Part shown: piece by piece, positions 9,313 through 18,879 of the stretch
How the letters are laid out: each line of letters begins with the position of its first letter
How positions within the stretch are numbered: position 1 is the stretch's first letter
Assembly: GCA_977006965.1 (NCBI GenBank)
Contig: OZ345373.1
Location: 1,426,001-1,490,000 of the forward strand
Length of the DNA: 64,000 nt
Origin: Phymatolithon calcareum
Lineage: Eukaryota; Rhodophyta; Florideophyceae; Hapalidiales
Direction of reading: 5' to 3'
Program-made: the position numbers and the translations under genes
The notes under the pieces: generated by a model
Database searches by the model: none
The model's input: only the letters and a program-made list of their open reading frames with translations
What the model was told of the DNA's origin: nothing

Positions 9313-10289
9313 ACCAAAGTCGAACACCAGGAACGAGCAAGGATAGAGAATATGGAGCAGAAATATAGCCCAAACATGCCGCCCATCACAGGGTCAGATG
9401 GAACAAGATTCTTCTGATGCGACAATGGCATGCCGTTCGGCAACTGAGTGGAGGAGCTACTGTACTTGAAGCTTGGTTTGTCAGAAAGCAGTATGAGATC
9501 CAGCGCAAGCTTCTGGAACACGCAGTCGCGCCCAGACCAGAGGCATAAATTGCTCGTCGTGGTGTCAGTATATAGCACTCCGCAATCCGCCGATCGACTG
9601 AGAGAGAAACCATCAATAAACTTACAGTTCTTTCGTCACAATCACCCTTGACGTTCCTTTTTCCATTCGGCAATTTAGCCGTATTCCCTTTCCCTTCATT
9701 GAGGGCTTTTCAGCCGTAGATAGGCAATCTCTATCGACGCGAGAAGACGCAGAGTCGTCACGGGGGTTACAAAAATGGGCGCAACATTGTTTGTCTTGCC
9801 GGCTTGCCTGCTTTCGGTAGCAGCTGATGCCCAGTCTGGTCCATGAGCCTTTTTCAGTCTAGAAAACGTCTGATCGCTAAGTTTCAACAGATATTTCCCG
9901 GTCTGAGAAGCAAAAGCACAGAAGGAGCACATCCGGAGAGAAGGGTTTGACCGGACCGAACGGACCGCAAACGAAAAAAGACAAGTTTCCGGCGCGGGCG
10001 CGGGCGCCCGCGCCGGCGCAAGTGGCCGCAGCGATAAAGCTGCACAAAGCGCTCCTTCCGACGGTAATCCCGCCGGAAATGGCGGACGCGATCGTGAACG
10101 CGCACGCCAGGGACTCGGCGAATCGAGAACTTGCCACACTTGAAATGCCAGACCCAAGCCCGCCGTCGCAAGATTTCGAGAAAATCTTGCGAATTTAAGC
10201 GGATTTGATACAGGCCGGCTATCATACCGGTCCGGCCCGTTCACCTGTGCGTCACAGATAAGAACCAAGAGCTCAGTCAGGAATTTTTC
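9313..10289. other. No recognised gene; includes a GC-rich open frame at 9947-10198
   Basis: Around 9313-9420 a frame reads TKVEHQERARIENMEQKY before a stop and is not recognised. The GC-rich 9947-10198 (+) frame encodes ALLPTVIPPEMADAIVNAHA and a KILRI end. It has a stop at 9878, no ATG before mid-ORF, and an RARAPAPAQ low-complexity run. It could be an exon or a decayed gene; I make no functional call. Confidence 0.3.
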
Positions 10290-10329
10290 CCCGCTACAGT
10301 GCAGGGTTTTTTTTTGAACTGGCAAGAGC

Positions 10330-10715
10330 TGTGATCCGGCCTCCCCGTGGGAGAAGACTATCACCTTCTGGTAGTATGGTAGTACATGGATTCCGCCCTG
10401 AGTGGTGTGCCGCAACGCTCAAGGAAGCTGGGAGAGAAGACAGAAGAAGATGAAAGAAGGCAGCAAGATGACTAGCTACCGTGAGCGTCCTAAATGGTTT
10501 CCAACCCGGGGCATCCCTTTGAAGGACGGCGATTGAAGATTGGCTATGTAGCGATATAGATGTTAAGCTTCCCCAAGGTCTGCACATTGTGCAGCTTGGG
10601 CAGCTGTTGTGACATCAAGTACCACTCGTATCTGTTAAGTCTACTGGAGCCGTAAGGATGTGGAGTTGTTTACCAGCTCTGATAAATCCCGCAATAAAAG
10701 AAAGAAAGAAAAGCA
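10330..10715 (+). repeat. Short dispersed repeat Y (retroposon 3' end), copy 1
   Basis: Contains the family marks ATGGTTTCCAACCCGGGGCATCCC, GCACATTGTGCAGCTT and ACTGGAGCCGTAAGGATGTGGAG in shorter identical blocks shared with 22540-22830, 34425-34525, 45430-45690, 55610-55745 and 57000-57320. It ends CCCGCAATAAAAGAAAGAAAG, an A-rich microsatellite tail, so transcription runs rightward. It is probably the 3' end of a LINE or a SINE using its tail. Confidence 0.6.
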
Positions 10716-11471
10716 CAGAAAAGAAAAAAGTTAAAACCAGCGTTTCATAGCAGAAAAGAAATTGTGGTCTCAAAGTAATACTTTCATAAGAGCAAACCCG
10801 ATGCTGTACATACTCAAAACGAGTTCTTCCTCCTCCGTAGGTCCGTAGCCTTGCAGTAATCATAGGAATTGTAGATTGATCATATGAAGCTCGATTTCCC
10901 GGTCTGGAGAGTGAGCAGATTCGCCGTATCGTAAGAATGAGCTCTTCATTCAAAGCGCCATCGGCTTCTAACGAAAATGCATGTCAGTGCCCGTCCTTTC
11001 CATTTCGCATTCGGCGCAGGACGACGTTGAAATAGCTGCGAGATATCAGTGGTTCCCCATAGGCGTCTGCAAAACTTCGAGCTCTGCGCGATCTTGACGG
11101 GAGCGGACTGCTTTACGCCACTGCAGCCCACTAAAACGATGCTTTCTTAGCGATTAAGCTCCGTGAGCCTGAATTTCTTCGCTGGAAATGTTCAAGGCAA
11201 CAAACGGAGAAGCTGCCAACTCAAAGTGCGCTCGTCGCGCTGAGAGACTCTGTTTTTTGGGTTGTACATTTTTCGTTTCGGGTGATTGACTAAAGTACTA
11301 TACAGTGCAGAATGAAACGAAGTACTACAGTATTGTCGTAGGCAAAGAAAAAAAACACTTACTTCTCAAATGGAGCTTTTCCCCCACAGGAGGGAGGTTT
11401 TGCAGTTACTGTAGGGCCACGGCACTCCAGGAGGAATAAAAGTCAGCAATGTAAGCTACACTACAGTAGCA
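10716..11471. other. Intergenic stretch, nothing recognised
   Basis: Only short, compositionally ordinary ORFs. Several CTACAGTA/TACTGTAG words recur at 11290-11470 without forming a clear element. Confidence 0.4.
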
Positions 11472-11540
11472 GCTGAAACGCATTTCCCTTATAGTCTCAA
11501 GAGTGTTGCTGAGGGCGTTTAATAAATTCTTCATTCAAAA
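11472..11540 (+). repeat. LINE family E, 3' end fragment
   Basis: AGCTGAAACGCAT, AGTCTCAAG and GTTGCTGAGGGCGTTTAATAAATTC match the 3' end of the family E element at 24965-25060 (opposite strand), including the AAACGC/GCGTTT stem. Confidence 0.65.
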
Positions 11541-11774
11541 AAAACTTCACCTATGCAGAGGAATGCTATAATAGTCAGTCGGAAGCGAACGCTTTCCGAA
11601 GGAACGTGTGTACTGGCAGTCTATCGCGAACAGTGCACGTTCATTGTAAATAATGAACGCAAAATATGCGCTCCTGTCCAAACGCTACACTCTCGATGAT
11701 GAGGAAGGTTTCGTATCTGTCAACGTTGAACAAGGTGTCTCGTCCTAGTCGTCGGTTGAGTGACGATATTTGCA

Positions 11775-12022
11775 GGAAACAGCAACGTTTGAGAGATTGG
11801 TCAAGTCCGCGATGGCAAAAGTAGTTAGCGACCGTGTTCAACAGCGACTCCAAGAAGATGAGCAGTACGAAGGATAGAGTGATCTTAAGATCGAAGTGGT
11901 GTGGTGCGCCTAATCACTCTATCCTTCGTACTGCTCCTCTCCTTGGAGTCGCTCTTGAACACGGTTGCTAATTACTTTCGCCATCGCGGACTTGACCAAT
12001 CTCTCAAACGTTGCTGTTTGCA
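11775..12022. repeat. Large inverted repeat (about 110-bp arms, 29-bp loop)
   Basis: Left arm 11775-11883 and right arm 11913-12022 are near-perfect reverse complements, for example CAACGTTTGAGAGATTGGTC against GACCAATCTCTCAAACGTTG and TCCTTCGTACTGCTC on the inner side. The loop contains the palindrome GATCTTAAGATC. An ORF reading SLLNTVANYF.HRGLDQSLKR is present on both arms, read outward from the centre on each. The origin could be a foldback element or an inverted duplication of part of an unknown coding sequence. Confidence 0.85.
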
Positions 12023-12117
12023 ATTTTGCAATAGGTATTGCGAGAAGTACCTCAATTGAAATTTCTATTGCATGCGGAAAATCCTATTGCTATTGATTTT
12101 TTATTGCAATTTGTTTT

Positions 12118-13162
12118 GAGGAAATTCACTACATGGCCACCAAAAATTGGCAAAATTCACTACATGGCCATCTCTAGCCAAATTAAAACTTAACTACCTG
12201 TACTCACCCCTAGCCAAGAGTACTATCATAGCTCACTCTAGCCAAAACTACTACTTATCCGTTTGTCAAACCAATCTATGGGACAGTAAAATTTATTGCG
12301 CGTGCTACTCTCTACACGTTAGATCCCCGTCGTAAGTAGCATCTCCGTCATCGCAGGCGGTAAGGTCGACAATCAAGGACTGAGCCGCTTTGCCGATGTG
12401 TTTTCGTTTCGCCTCGACGACGTTGTGGATGTTAGGTCTCCCGCATGTCTGCGAAAGTGACCAGTGTTTCCGCACGAGGAGCAGAGACGGGCCCTCATTT
12501 CGGACGGCAAGTAGGGTTTCTTGCGCTTGCGGCACGGCTTTGCTACAACGTCAAACGGCACGAAGTCATCCTGTACGAGCAGGTCTCCAGTGACTGCAAC
12601 ACGCGTGATGCTGCCCGCATGCTGTTCGGCCCACGTTCTGAACATCCATAGGTCCCCGAAGCAGTGCTTGTTCCACAGGTCGAACGACACCCGATGCTGC
12701 ACCAAGTGGCTGGAAGCGTACAAAAGTCCAGCGACGACGTAGCTACATGTCCTCAGGGCTCTTCAAAGAGACGGCAAAAGCATGTAGCGCGGTAATCGCT
12801 ACTAACTGTCACATAGAATGGTGTCTCTTCGCTGCGAACAACACAGCTAAGCGCGCCATTTTCGATGACCTCGGGCTCCACAAGCAGCTTCTCCGCTCGG
12901 ACGACTTTTTCCTGGTGCTTTTCGTGTTGTAGGAGATCACGACGTTGACAACGTCGTCAAAGCTTGATCCAGCGAAGCCGCCCACCTGTAGCACGAGCTT
13001 CTTCTTTTTCATGATTTCGGAGTGTTAGTGCGGGAGTGTTTTCTGTTGAGCGTTGCAGATGAACACGACAACGTGCTTACAGAACGCCGTCGTATAATTT
13101 GGCTAGAGATGGCAATGTAGTGAATTTTGCCAATTTTTGGTGGCCATGTAATGAATTTCCTC
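12118..13162 (-). mobile_element. Internally deleted Mutator-like (MULE) transposon
   Basis: Terminal inverted repeats of about 65 bp begin GAGGAAATTCACTACATGGC at the left; the right end is its reverse complement with few changes. Flanks are AT-rich 9-mers (ATTTGTTTT and AATTTTTTT, 7 of 9 matching), consistent with the 9-bp duplications of MULEs, and lie within the 3' tail of the family A LINE. Inside, on the minus strand, are the start of an ORF at 13012 and a C-terminal zinc knuckle near 12460-12500. Confidence 0.75.
12305..13012 (-). pseudogene. MULE transposase remnant
   Basis: The ATG at 13010-13012 opens MKKKKLVLQVGGFAGSSFDD; a stop follows after 67 codons. The segment at 12373-12723 has KPCRKRKKPYLPSEMRARLC then CSSCGNTGH, the basic run and CCHC zinc knuckle that end MULE transposases. 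A frameshift falls inside the knuckle: the last Cys is read only in the neighbouring frame (SQTCGRPN, 12305-12535). The middle of the enzyme, including the catalytic DDE region, is missing. The family assignment rests on the terminal repeats plus the knuckle context. Confidence 0.6.
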
Positions 13163-13331
13163 AATTTTTTTAAAGCCCCGCAGTCATACGAATATACGGG
13201 CAGGGCTTCCTCAGGTGCTGCCCTCGCTAGGGCGGCTCTACTCTTATGTCTGGCATTCTATCTGAGACCCTATCATGTGTTCGTTTGTTTTGGTTGCTCT
13301 TCGTAGCAGTTTCGAGGCGTCGCTTCTTCTT

Positions 13332-14021
13332 TCAGTACAGGTTTTCTTCATGCTGCATAGTCTCGATGATGCTTTTGCTGAAGAGCAAAAGGTCATCTAA
13401 TGCCTTCTCAGTTGCCGCTCTGTCGTCTTCCTTGAGTTCATGGGTTGACAAGTTGCGATCCAGGGTCTCCATGTTCTGTCTGACTTTGTTTCCGAATCTA
13501 TCTGCCATCAGTGTGGTAGACACTTGGGGAAATCTTCCAAAGGCGTACTGAACCGCCAGTTGCCTGTGTTTCAGTTGTGGAAATTTGAGTATTGCAGGGA
13601 GTTCTCTTGTCTTGTCGTACGGAATTTTCCTCTTTCTCTTTGATTCAAGGCTCTCTCCTTCCTTTGTCAGGAATGCTGATCGGAGTTCTTCTGCAGATTG
13701 GTTCGCTATTATGTGCTTCATCGCTTCATCAAACGGTTCTCTGGTTTCCATCGATGTGATGTCGTTACTTGTGGCTTGAAGCTCTTCTGAATTTCTTCTC
13801 TCTGGTATTTGCATCAGAAACTTTTATTTCTTCGCCATGGTCCTTCTCAGCATCTTGAAAGCTAGTATTTCCCGTCGATGGGAAGCAGCTTGGATTCGAC
13901 ATATTAGTCGAAGTCTATCCGTCTTTCTTCGTGCCAGTGGCCCGAAGACTTGTCTGAAAAACGTTTGTTCAACTTCCTTGACCGCGCTCTGGACATTTTC
14001 TGTCCACGATGTTAAGTGCAT
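13332..14021 (-). pseudogene. Family A LINE ORF, C-terminal part, copy 1
   Basis: Two frames (13824-14021 and 13332-13814) match the C-terminal 230 residues of the intact family A protein at 40366-42234: GPLARRKTDRLRLICRIQAA, KIPYDKTRELPAILKF, KHRQLAVQYAFGRFPQVS and the SIIETMQHEENLY end. They are separated by a stop near 13815-13823. The RT domain lies in the 5' part lost or cut by other insertions. Confidence 0.85.
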
Positions 14022-14101
14022 AGCGTACTCCCTGCGTGGTTGGATTAATGCCTTGTATACTTGGATGCATTTATGTATGCCAATTCCCTTCTTGAGTACC
14101 C

Positions 14102-14227
14102 GAAATCGACCACGCTAACATACAAGAACGATAGACCCTGTTTTTGGCCCAATGGCCTTCGCAAAGTTGCCCCAAGCGTCTGCAGATGCGTTGGTAACTT
14201 TTAAATAAAAAACTTACACTTCTTCTT
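14102..14227 (+). repeat. Short dispersed repeat Z, copy 1, with target duplication
   Basis: A 126-bp insertion in the family A LINE, bounded by CTTCTTGAGTACCC at 14088-14101 and 14228-14241. It carries the family core TTGCCCCAAGCGTCTGCAGA and the tail TTTTAAATAAAAA followed by TTC repeats. Its target-primed structure says it moved as a retroposon. Confidence 0.85.
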
Positions 14228-14326
14228 CTTCTTGAGTACCCCTAGTGCACGGAGCTCGTACAGAGCGACCCTAGCCTTCTTGAGGCGTTGCAACATCAGT
14301 TTATCTGTAACCCCCTCCGGTCCTAG

Positions 14327-14645
14327 AGTGCAGTTAAGTGGTTCTTCGGCCGCTTCCCACCACGAAGAGCAGAGTCGTACGTTGAACATTTCAACGAGGT
14401 CGCAGAAGAGAATCTGAAAACTCTACAACGAAATTTGACAAGTCCAAGAGCAGAAGAATCTTGGGAAAAAGGGACGAAAACGGCGATTGACAAACTTTTA
14501 GCACTGGAAATCCATATGTTAGAAGAAATGATAGTGTAATGTGATCTGATTGGGTAATGAGATGGCAGTATCAACGGGAAGCTGCTCTGGTGTTGGTGAA
14601 TACCGGCGTTGAGGGCTTCTAAAATAAAAATCTACAATTTCCCCC
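14327..14645 (+). mobile_element. LINE family B, 5'-truncated copy
   Basis: Matches the 3' end of the family B element at 60438-63740 in opposite orientation; the frame reads RAESYIEHFNEVAEENLKTL and ends EMIV*. The 3' end is TAAAATAAAAATCTACAATTTCCCCC in short pieces. It interrupts the family A LINE, with CCCTCCGGTCCTAG duplicated at 14313-14326 and 14646-14659. A 4-bp filler (AGTG) sits at the 5' junction beside a TCCTAG microhomology. Confidence 0.88.
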
Positions 14646-14838
14646 CCCTCCGGTCCTAGGGATACTCCGAGGTAGGTGACTTCCGCGACATGTGCGAGGG
14701 CTATTGCTATTGATTGCCTTATTCCTCCGCTGGAAGCTACAGCGAAAAATTGAAGTCGGACGAACCCTGCTTTATACAGTAAATAAAGCACGTAATTGAA
14801 AATTGTAAACAAGCAAAATTTTGCTTGCATTCTGTCTG

Positions 14839-16092
14839 TCAGATAAACGGGAATAGCAGATACTCCGCATAAAACAGCGTCCAGATAAATGCATAAAATC
14901 TCTTGATGGACCCCTGCTCTTCCGGATTGATATCTCGCGCATGTCTGTACAAACAGAACCCTAAAACCGCATGTCCAATTGCAAGCACCGGCCTTCGAAA
15001 AGCGCCCGGCGGCGCCACAAACGCCGTGACAACCGCTCCCGCGTAATTCACGCCCAGCATAGCCACAACAAGCCTCACAACGGACGCCGTCCCCCGCTTG
15101 CTCGCAAAAGTCGCCACACCCGCCGCCGTATCCCCCTTAATATCCGGCAGATCCTTCGCGATAGCAATAACGCACGCAAAAACCGTCATGAAAACCGCCA
15201 GGAACGAAATAGGCGGACTCCACTTAAACGCCACCCCAAGCGCCGACGTCGTCGCATGATACACCCCAAAATTCATCAGAAACCCACGCACGCACGAAAT
15301 CGTAAGCGCAGCCAACACCGGAAACCGCTTGAAGCGGAACGGCGGAACGGAGTACAAACCGCCAATAAGCATGCCAAAAGCATACAGCGCGAAAATCAAC
15401 CGCGAGAAAAACCGATGCACAATGAACAACCCCAGCGCACCAGAGGCAAGCACTAACATCCACGCGAGCGCGGGCGACATCTCGCCGGACGCGATGGGAA
15501 GAAACGGCTTGTTCACACGGTCAATCGAGACATCAAACACCTGGTTCACACCAACTATGAACGCATTACCGAGAAGCAGCGCCCACAGCCCGAGCCCGGC
15601 TCGCGGGACAAGGGAGAATTCTATCCGTTCGCGGTGCTCCAGCAGCGCGCGCAGACAGCCGGCAACAGCGCCAAGAATAGTCCCGCGCATCGTGTGCGGA
15701 CGCGTGAAGCGCAGCAGCGCGCTCCCGCTCCCGCCCTCCACCCCGCCGCCCTCGCCGGCCGGGACTCCGTGTACGGACGGGTCCGCCGCGTCGGGCGACG
15801 GCAGCGGGGTGCCCGTTGCCGGTGCGGTGGCCATTCTGGTGCGCGCGCGCCGTCGCGCGGGGCGCCCGCGGACGATCAGGGCATCACGCCGGCATGGGCG
15901 GGGGATGCATGCGCAGGGGATGAACGCTGCGGCGCAGAAGGCCAGTCCGTCCGCGGGGGTCATTGCTGCGCGGAGGACGCGCGGGCAATGGATTGCGCGA
16001 TGGGGCGGCGGACGAAGTGTGGATCGGTGATCACGCGGCGGAGATTGACGTGTGGTGGCATGCAGGGATTCATTTTGTGATTGGCGATTCAT
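14839..16092 (-). CDS. VTE2: Homogentisate phytyltransferase-type UbiA prenyltransferase
   Basis: This family condenses homogentisate with phytyl diphosphate in the plastid inner envelope, the committed step to tocopherol. The 417-residue frame has the two Asp-rich prenyl-binding motifs: NQVFDVSIDRVNKPFLPIA at about 183-201 and KDLPDIKGD at 313-321. It also has PPFRFKRFP at 250-258 and multiple hydrophobic membrane segments from about 165 to the C-terminus. The NKPFLPIASGE wording favours the homogentisate branch over chlorophyll synthase. The first ATG is 16090-16092; a second at 15961-15963 (MTPADGLAFCAAAF) begins a more typical Arg/Ala-rich transit peptide and would give 374 residues, nearer the usual length. 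No introns are apparent. It is divergent from the SOUL gene; a homogentisate solanesyltransferase is the main alternative. Confidence 0.88.
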   Translation of the reverse strand: MNRQSQNESLHATTRQSPPRDHRSTLRPPPHRAIHCPRVLRAAMTPADGLAFCAAAFIPCACIPRPCRRDALIVRGRPARRRARTRMATAPATGTPLPSPDAADPSVHGVPAGEGGGVEGGSGSALLRFTRPHTMRGTILGAVAGCLRALLEHRERIEFSLVPRAGLGLWALLLGNAFIVGVNQVFDVSIDRVNKPFLPIASGEMSPALAWMLVLASGALGLFIVHRFFSRLIFALYAFGMLIGGLYSVPPFRFKRFPVLAALTISCVRGFLMNFGVYHATTSALGVAFKWSPPISFLAVFMTVFACVIAIAKDLPDIKGDTAAGVATFASKRGTASVVRLVVAMLGVNYAGAVVTAFVAPPGAFRRPVLAIGHAVLGFCLYRHARDINPEEQGSIKRFYAFIWTLFYAEYLLFPFI

Positions 16093-16236
16093 TTTTGATT
16101 TATGAGATCACTTTTCTATAACGCTGCCATGCATTTCTTCGTTTTGTTTGACGACACTTTCTAGCCTCAAGCTTTCTTGCGCAGATGTTTGTGTTGCGAT
16201 GGCGCAACACGCACTGCCGTACTTGCAACGCACGTC
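16093..16236. promoter_or_regulatory. Shared divergent promoter region
   Basis: The prenyltransferase (-) and SOUL (+) genes start here in opposite directions, separated by 144 bp between the outermost ATGs (273 bp if the inner prenyltransferase ATG is used). No TATA box was identified with confidence. The arrangement allows co-regulation of two plastid proteins (inference). Confidence 0.45.
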
Positions 16237-17253
16237 ATGACATTCTCTTTTGCATTTTCCACGCCGTGCGGACTGTCCGGTCTGCTTCCGTTGCGTCGCA
16301 CGACGCGCACGTCAGTTCGTCCCCCTTCTGTCAGCGTTCTGTATTGCACCGCGTCATCCTCGCGTGCGGACGCGGCGCCGTCCGCCGTTTCCAACGCGTC
16401 GCGTGTGGCCACGCAGCTGCGACATGATCTTCCGCATCTTTTTCGCGGTCCGTGTGACGCGCACTACGACCTTTACACCGTCGACGTTGAGTTTGAGGAC
16501 CCGCTGACGAAGTTCAGTGGTATTGACCGCTATCGCGGAAATATTGCATTTCTACGTCAATCGCCCGTGTTCACGGACACTGAGTTGCATCTCTATGACG
16601 TGCGCGTCGTGTCGGAGGTGCTCGTGCGCACGCGCTGGATGCTGCGCATGACGGCGCGCCTCCCCTGGCGGCCGCGCGTGACGTTCACCGGCACGAGCGA
16701 CTATGTGTTGAATGACGACGGAAGGGTCGTGCGTCATGTGGACTGCTGGGACTCGCTGACGGATAGTCGTTACTTCTCGGGCGCAGCGCTGAGAGATTTG
16801 GTCGCGCAATTGGCACCCGGAAGAGGAAATGAGACGGGGACGCCGCGATTCAGAGCGCTGCGCAGGACGGATGAGTTTGAAATTCGGAGGTATGACCCGT
16901 TTGAGCTGGCGGAGGAGGGGGAGGGGGAGAGTGGGAGTTGCATACTGTTTGTCGAGCAGTTGGATGAGGGGAGGGATGAAGGGATGGCGCCGAGGGTGTG
17001 GATGCCGGCGATGAGGGCGGATGCGGATGCGCCGAGGTTGGACACTGTTGCTGTGGTTGCGTTGAGGGATGGGGCGGACTGTTCGAGGGAGAGGAAGAGA
17101 TTTGTAAGGCGGCTGCTGGCGACGGGGTTTGGAAAACCGGCTGGGGGTGCTTATGTGGTGCAGTATCGACCGGGGGTCAACTCTGAGCCGCTGTCTCGTG
17201 AACTTTGGGTCCCATTGTCGGAGGCACCACTCTCGGCGAGGCAGTCTGCGTAA
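16237..17253 (+). CDS. Plastid DUF2358 + SOUL haem-binding protein
   Basis: The first in-frame ATG is 16237 (the frame is open upstream only from a TTG), giving 338 residues. Residues 1-45 are a Ser/Arg/Thr-rich transit peptide. Residues about 62-185 are a DUF2358 domain (FRGPCDAHYDLY, FEDPLTKFSGIDRYRGNIAF, TRWMLRMTARLPWRP, HVDCWDSL). Residues about 203-333 are a SOUL domain opening RFRALRRTDEFEIRRYDPF and closing ELWVPLSE. The same fusion is known in plants, where a plastid haem-binding protein of this type associates with lipid bodies. It likely binds or sequesters haem or related tetrapyrrole in the plastid. Its neighbour makes tocopherol, also a plastoglobule-linked lipid. Pieces of this gene recur at 8088-8435 and 25970-26130. 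Confidence 0.88.
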   Translation: MTFSFAFSTPCGLSGLLPLRRTTRTSVRPPSVSVLYCTASSSRADAAPSAVSNASRVATQLRHDLPHLFRGPCDAHYDLYTVDVEFEDPLTKFSGIDRYRGNIAFLRQSPVFTDTELHLYDVRVVSEVLVRTRWMLRMTARLPWRPRVTFTGTSDYVLNDDGRVVRHVDCWDSLTDSRYFSGAALRDLVAQLAPGRGNETGTPRFRALRRTDEFEIRRYDPFELAEEGEGESGSCILFVEQLDEGRDEGMAPRVWMPAMRADADAPRLDTVAVVALRDGADCSRERKRFVRRLLATGFGKPAGGAYVVQYRPGVNSEPLSRELWVPLSEAPLSARQSA

Positions 17254-18400
17254 GGTGATTGTCTGTTTTGTTTGTTGGTGGAAAATGGAGAATGCATCTC
17301 ATCGAATCAGGGAAGGTGTAGGGTGTTGTATCAACTACACCGTGCCGATCACATCAGTCGCAGAAGGTGAAGAATATTCAGGCAGCTTTCGGTGGTATGG
17401 TCAGACCACATGTGTGAATAACGTTAGACAGATTTCAAATTTAGGAAACCCCGTGCCGGGGACGGTAGCCTGGCTCGTGGTGCTGAGGCTCTCGGGTTGC
17501 GCAACTAGTGACAGAAGGAAGAAAAAGGATGGTTTTGTGTGCCATACCGAGCACAAATACGTTTTGGAAGTTTTTTTATTGCAATTTTTTAAAGCCCCGC
17601 AGTCATACGAATATACGGGCAGGGCTTCCTCAGGTGCTGCCCGCGCTAGGGCGGCTCTACTCTTATGTCTGGCATTCTATCTGAGACCCTACCATGTGTT
17701 CGGTTGTTTTGATTGCTCTTCGTAGCAGTTTCGAGGCGTCGCTTCTTCTTTCAGTACAGGTCTTCTTCATGCTGCATACTCTCGATGATGCTTTTGCTGA
17801 AGAGCAAAAGGTCATCTAATGCCTTCTCAGTTGCCGCTCTGTCGTCTTCCTTGAGTTCATAGACTGACAAGTTGCGATCCGGGGTCTCCATGTGCTGTCT
17901 GACTTTGTTTCCGAATCTATCTGCCATCAGTGTGGTAGACACTACGTTTTGGAAGTGCTCTGTACAGCAATCTGAACGCGTGCAAAATTACAGTTGCAAG
18001 CATGCACTTGCAATATAATGTTTCCATGATTCTCTACACCACCCCCGGGTTGCCCGTTGTAACTCAGTTGTCTCATCATTTGAATCTTGTTTCTTCCGCC
18101 TTTTGCGTATCGGAGATGGATTATGTTACTGCTCCATGTTCTTTGCCCATGTTCACTCCTGGTTAATGATAGTCTTTGGTGTCTTCGTTCACCTCGTATC
18201 TCTTCTTTCGTGGCATTCGTCGGCTTTTGAGAATACGGGAGTCAACATTGATTGATTCAAATCCCTCCAGTCTCTCCTCGTTCGTGAGCATTTACCCTAC
18301 AAGCTCATTTTCATCACGTTTGGTTTCTAGATTCTCGCACTGTAACAGGCTCATTTCTCAGATACTGCAACTAAAATAGATTTTCGCATGCAACTCTTAT
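17100..18400 (+). repeat. Segmental duplication, copy 1: SOUL 3' end plus downstream DNA
   Basis: From the last ~150 bp of the SOUL gene this segment matches 25970-27020 in the same order: GTGGTGCA.TATCGACCGGG, GAATATTCAG.CA.CTTTCGGTGG, GGTAGCCTGG.TCGTGGTGCT, ACAGAAGGAAGAAAAAG and CC.TCCAGTCTCTCC. Copy 1 contains a LINE that copy 2 lacks, so that insertion is younger than the duplication. Confidence 0.82.
17572..17942 (-). mobile_element. LINE family A, copy 2, 5'-truncated
   Basis: A 371-bp insertion carrying only the family 3' end, including a C-terminal frame SVYELKEDDRAATEKALDDL ... QHEEDLY. It is bounded by the 14-bp target duplication TACGTTTTGGAAGT at 17558-17571 and 17943-17956. The empty site is visible at 26410-26430 in the paralogous segment. 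Confidence 0.93.
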
Positions 18401-18754
18401 GACCTTCGCGTGGTGGAAGCACTGCGATTTGCAGGTTACGGTGATCGCAAAATGGTAAAACCACCACTATCGACCAACGCCGTCAGAAAAGGGCACAAAA
18501 AGCATCATCAGACATAAACTTTACATCACGAATTTGGGACACAGGATTCCAATAGAAACGCAACAAATCACTCCCATCGCATTCATCTCCAAATTTTGCA
18601 TGTTCCTGTGCGTACATGAGTCCATCTAGACATCTCTCGTTGTAGGCGAACAGAAACAATGTCCAAGCATCAACACACCGTCCATCGTGGGAAAACGAGG
18701 CACCGCGAGAATGAGATCAGGGAAGACATGACAAATTTTGTCGCTCTCAATGGA
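18401..18754. other. Non-coding stretch, nothing recognised except an arm-like match
   Basis: 18705-18755 (GAGAATGAGATCAGGGAAGA ... GTCGCTCTCAATGG) resembles one arm of the hairpin at 19327-19490. No gene seen. Confidence 0.4.
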
Positions 18755-18870
18755 GAAGAAGAAAAAAGGTAGATTTTTATTTAAAACTTACCAACGCATC
18801 TGCTGACGCTTGGGGCAACTTTCCTAGTGCCAAGAGGTTCGCTCTCAATGGCCTATGTAAAGATTCCACA
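18755..18870 (-). repeat. Dispersed repeat Z, copy 2
   Basis: Minus-strand copy: GAA-rich tail at the left, then TTTTTATTTAAAACTTACC, AACGCATCTGCTGACGCTTGG and CTAGTGCCAAGAGGTTC, as in copies at 38640-38760 and 48880-49000. Confidence 0.75.
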
Positions 18871-18879
18871 CGGGGTGAC

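Larger units (their letters stand above)
12099..14700 (-). mobile_element. LINE family A, copy 1, interrupted by three later insertions
   Basis: A 5'-truncated non-LTR element lying on the minus strand, flanked by a 15-bp target duplication CTATTGCTATTGATT (12084-12098 and 14701-14715). Family A sequence is 12099-12117 (A-rich tail), 13163-14101, 14242-14326 and 14660-14700. It is broken by a MULE (12118-13162), a Z repeat (14102-14227) and a family B LINE (14327-14645). Removing these gives a collinear match to copies at 19818-21264 and 40182-42248. Confidence 0.9.

Noticed and set aside
9947-10198. GC-rich 83-codon plus-strand ORF as a gene
   Set aside because: The frame opens with TTG, an upstream stop lies at 9878 and no ATG precedes mid-ORF; without splice evidence it cannot be called.
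14971-15456. 161-codon plus-strand ORF inside the prenyltransferase gene
   Set aside because: Antisense shadow of a GC-rich coding region; composition (Arg/His/Ser) is typical of a shadow frame.
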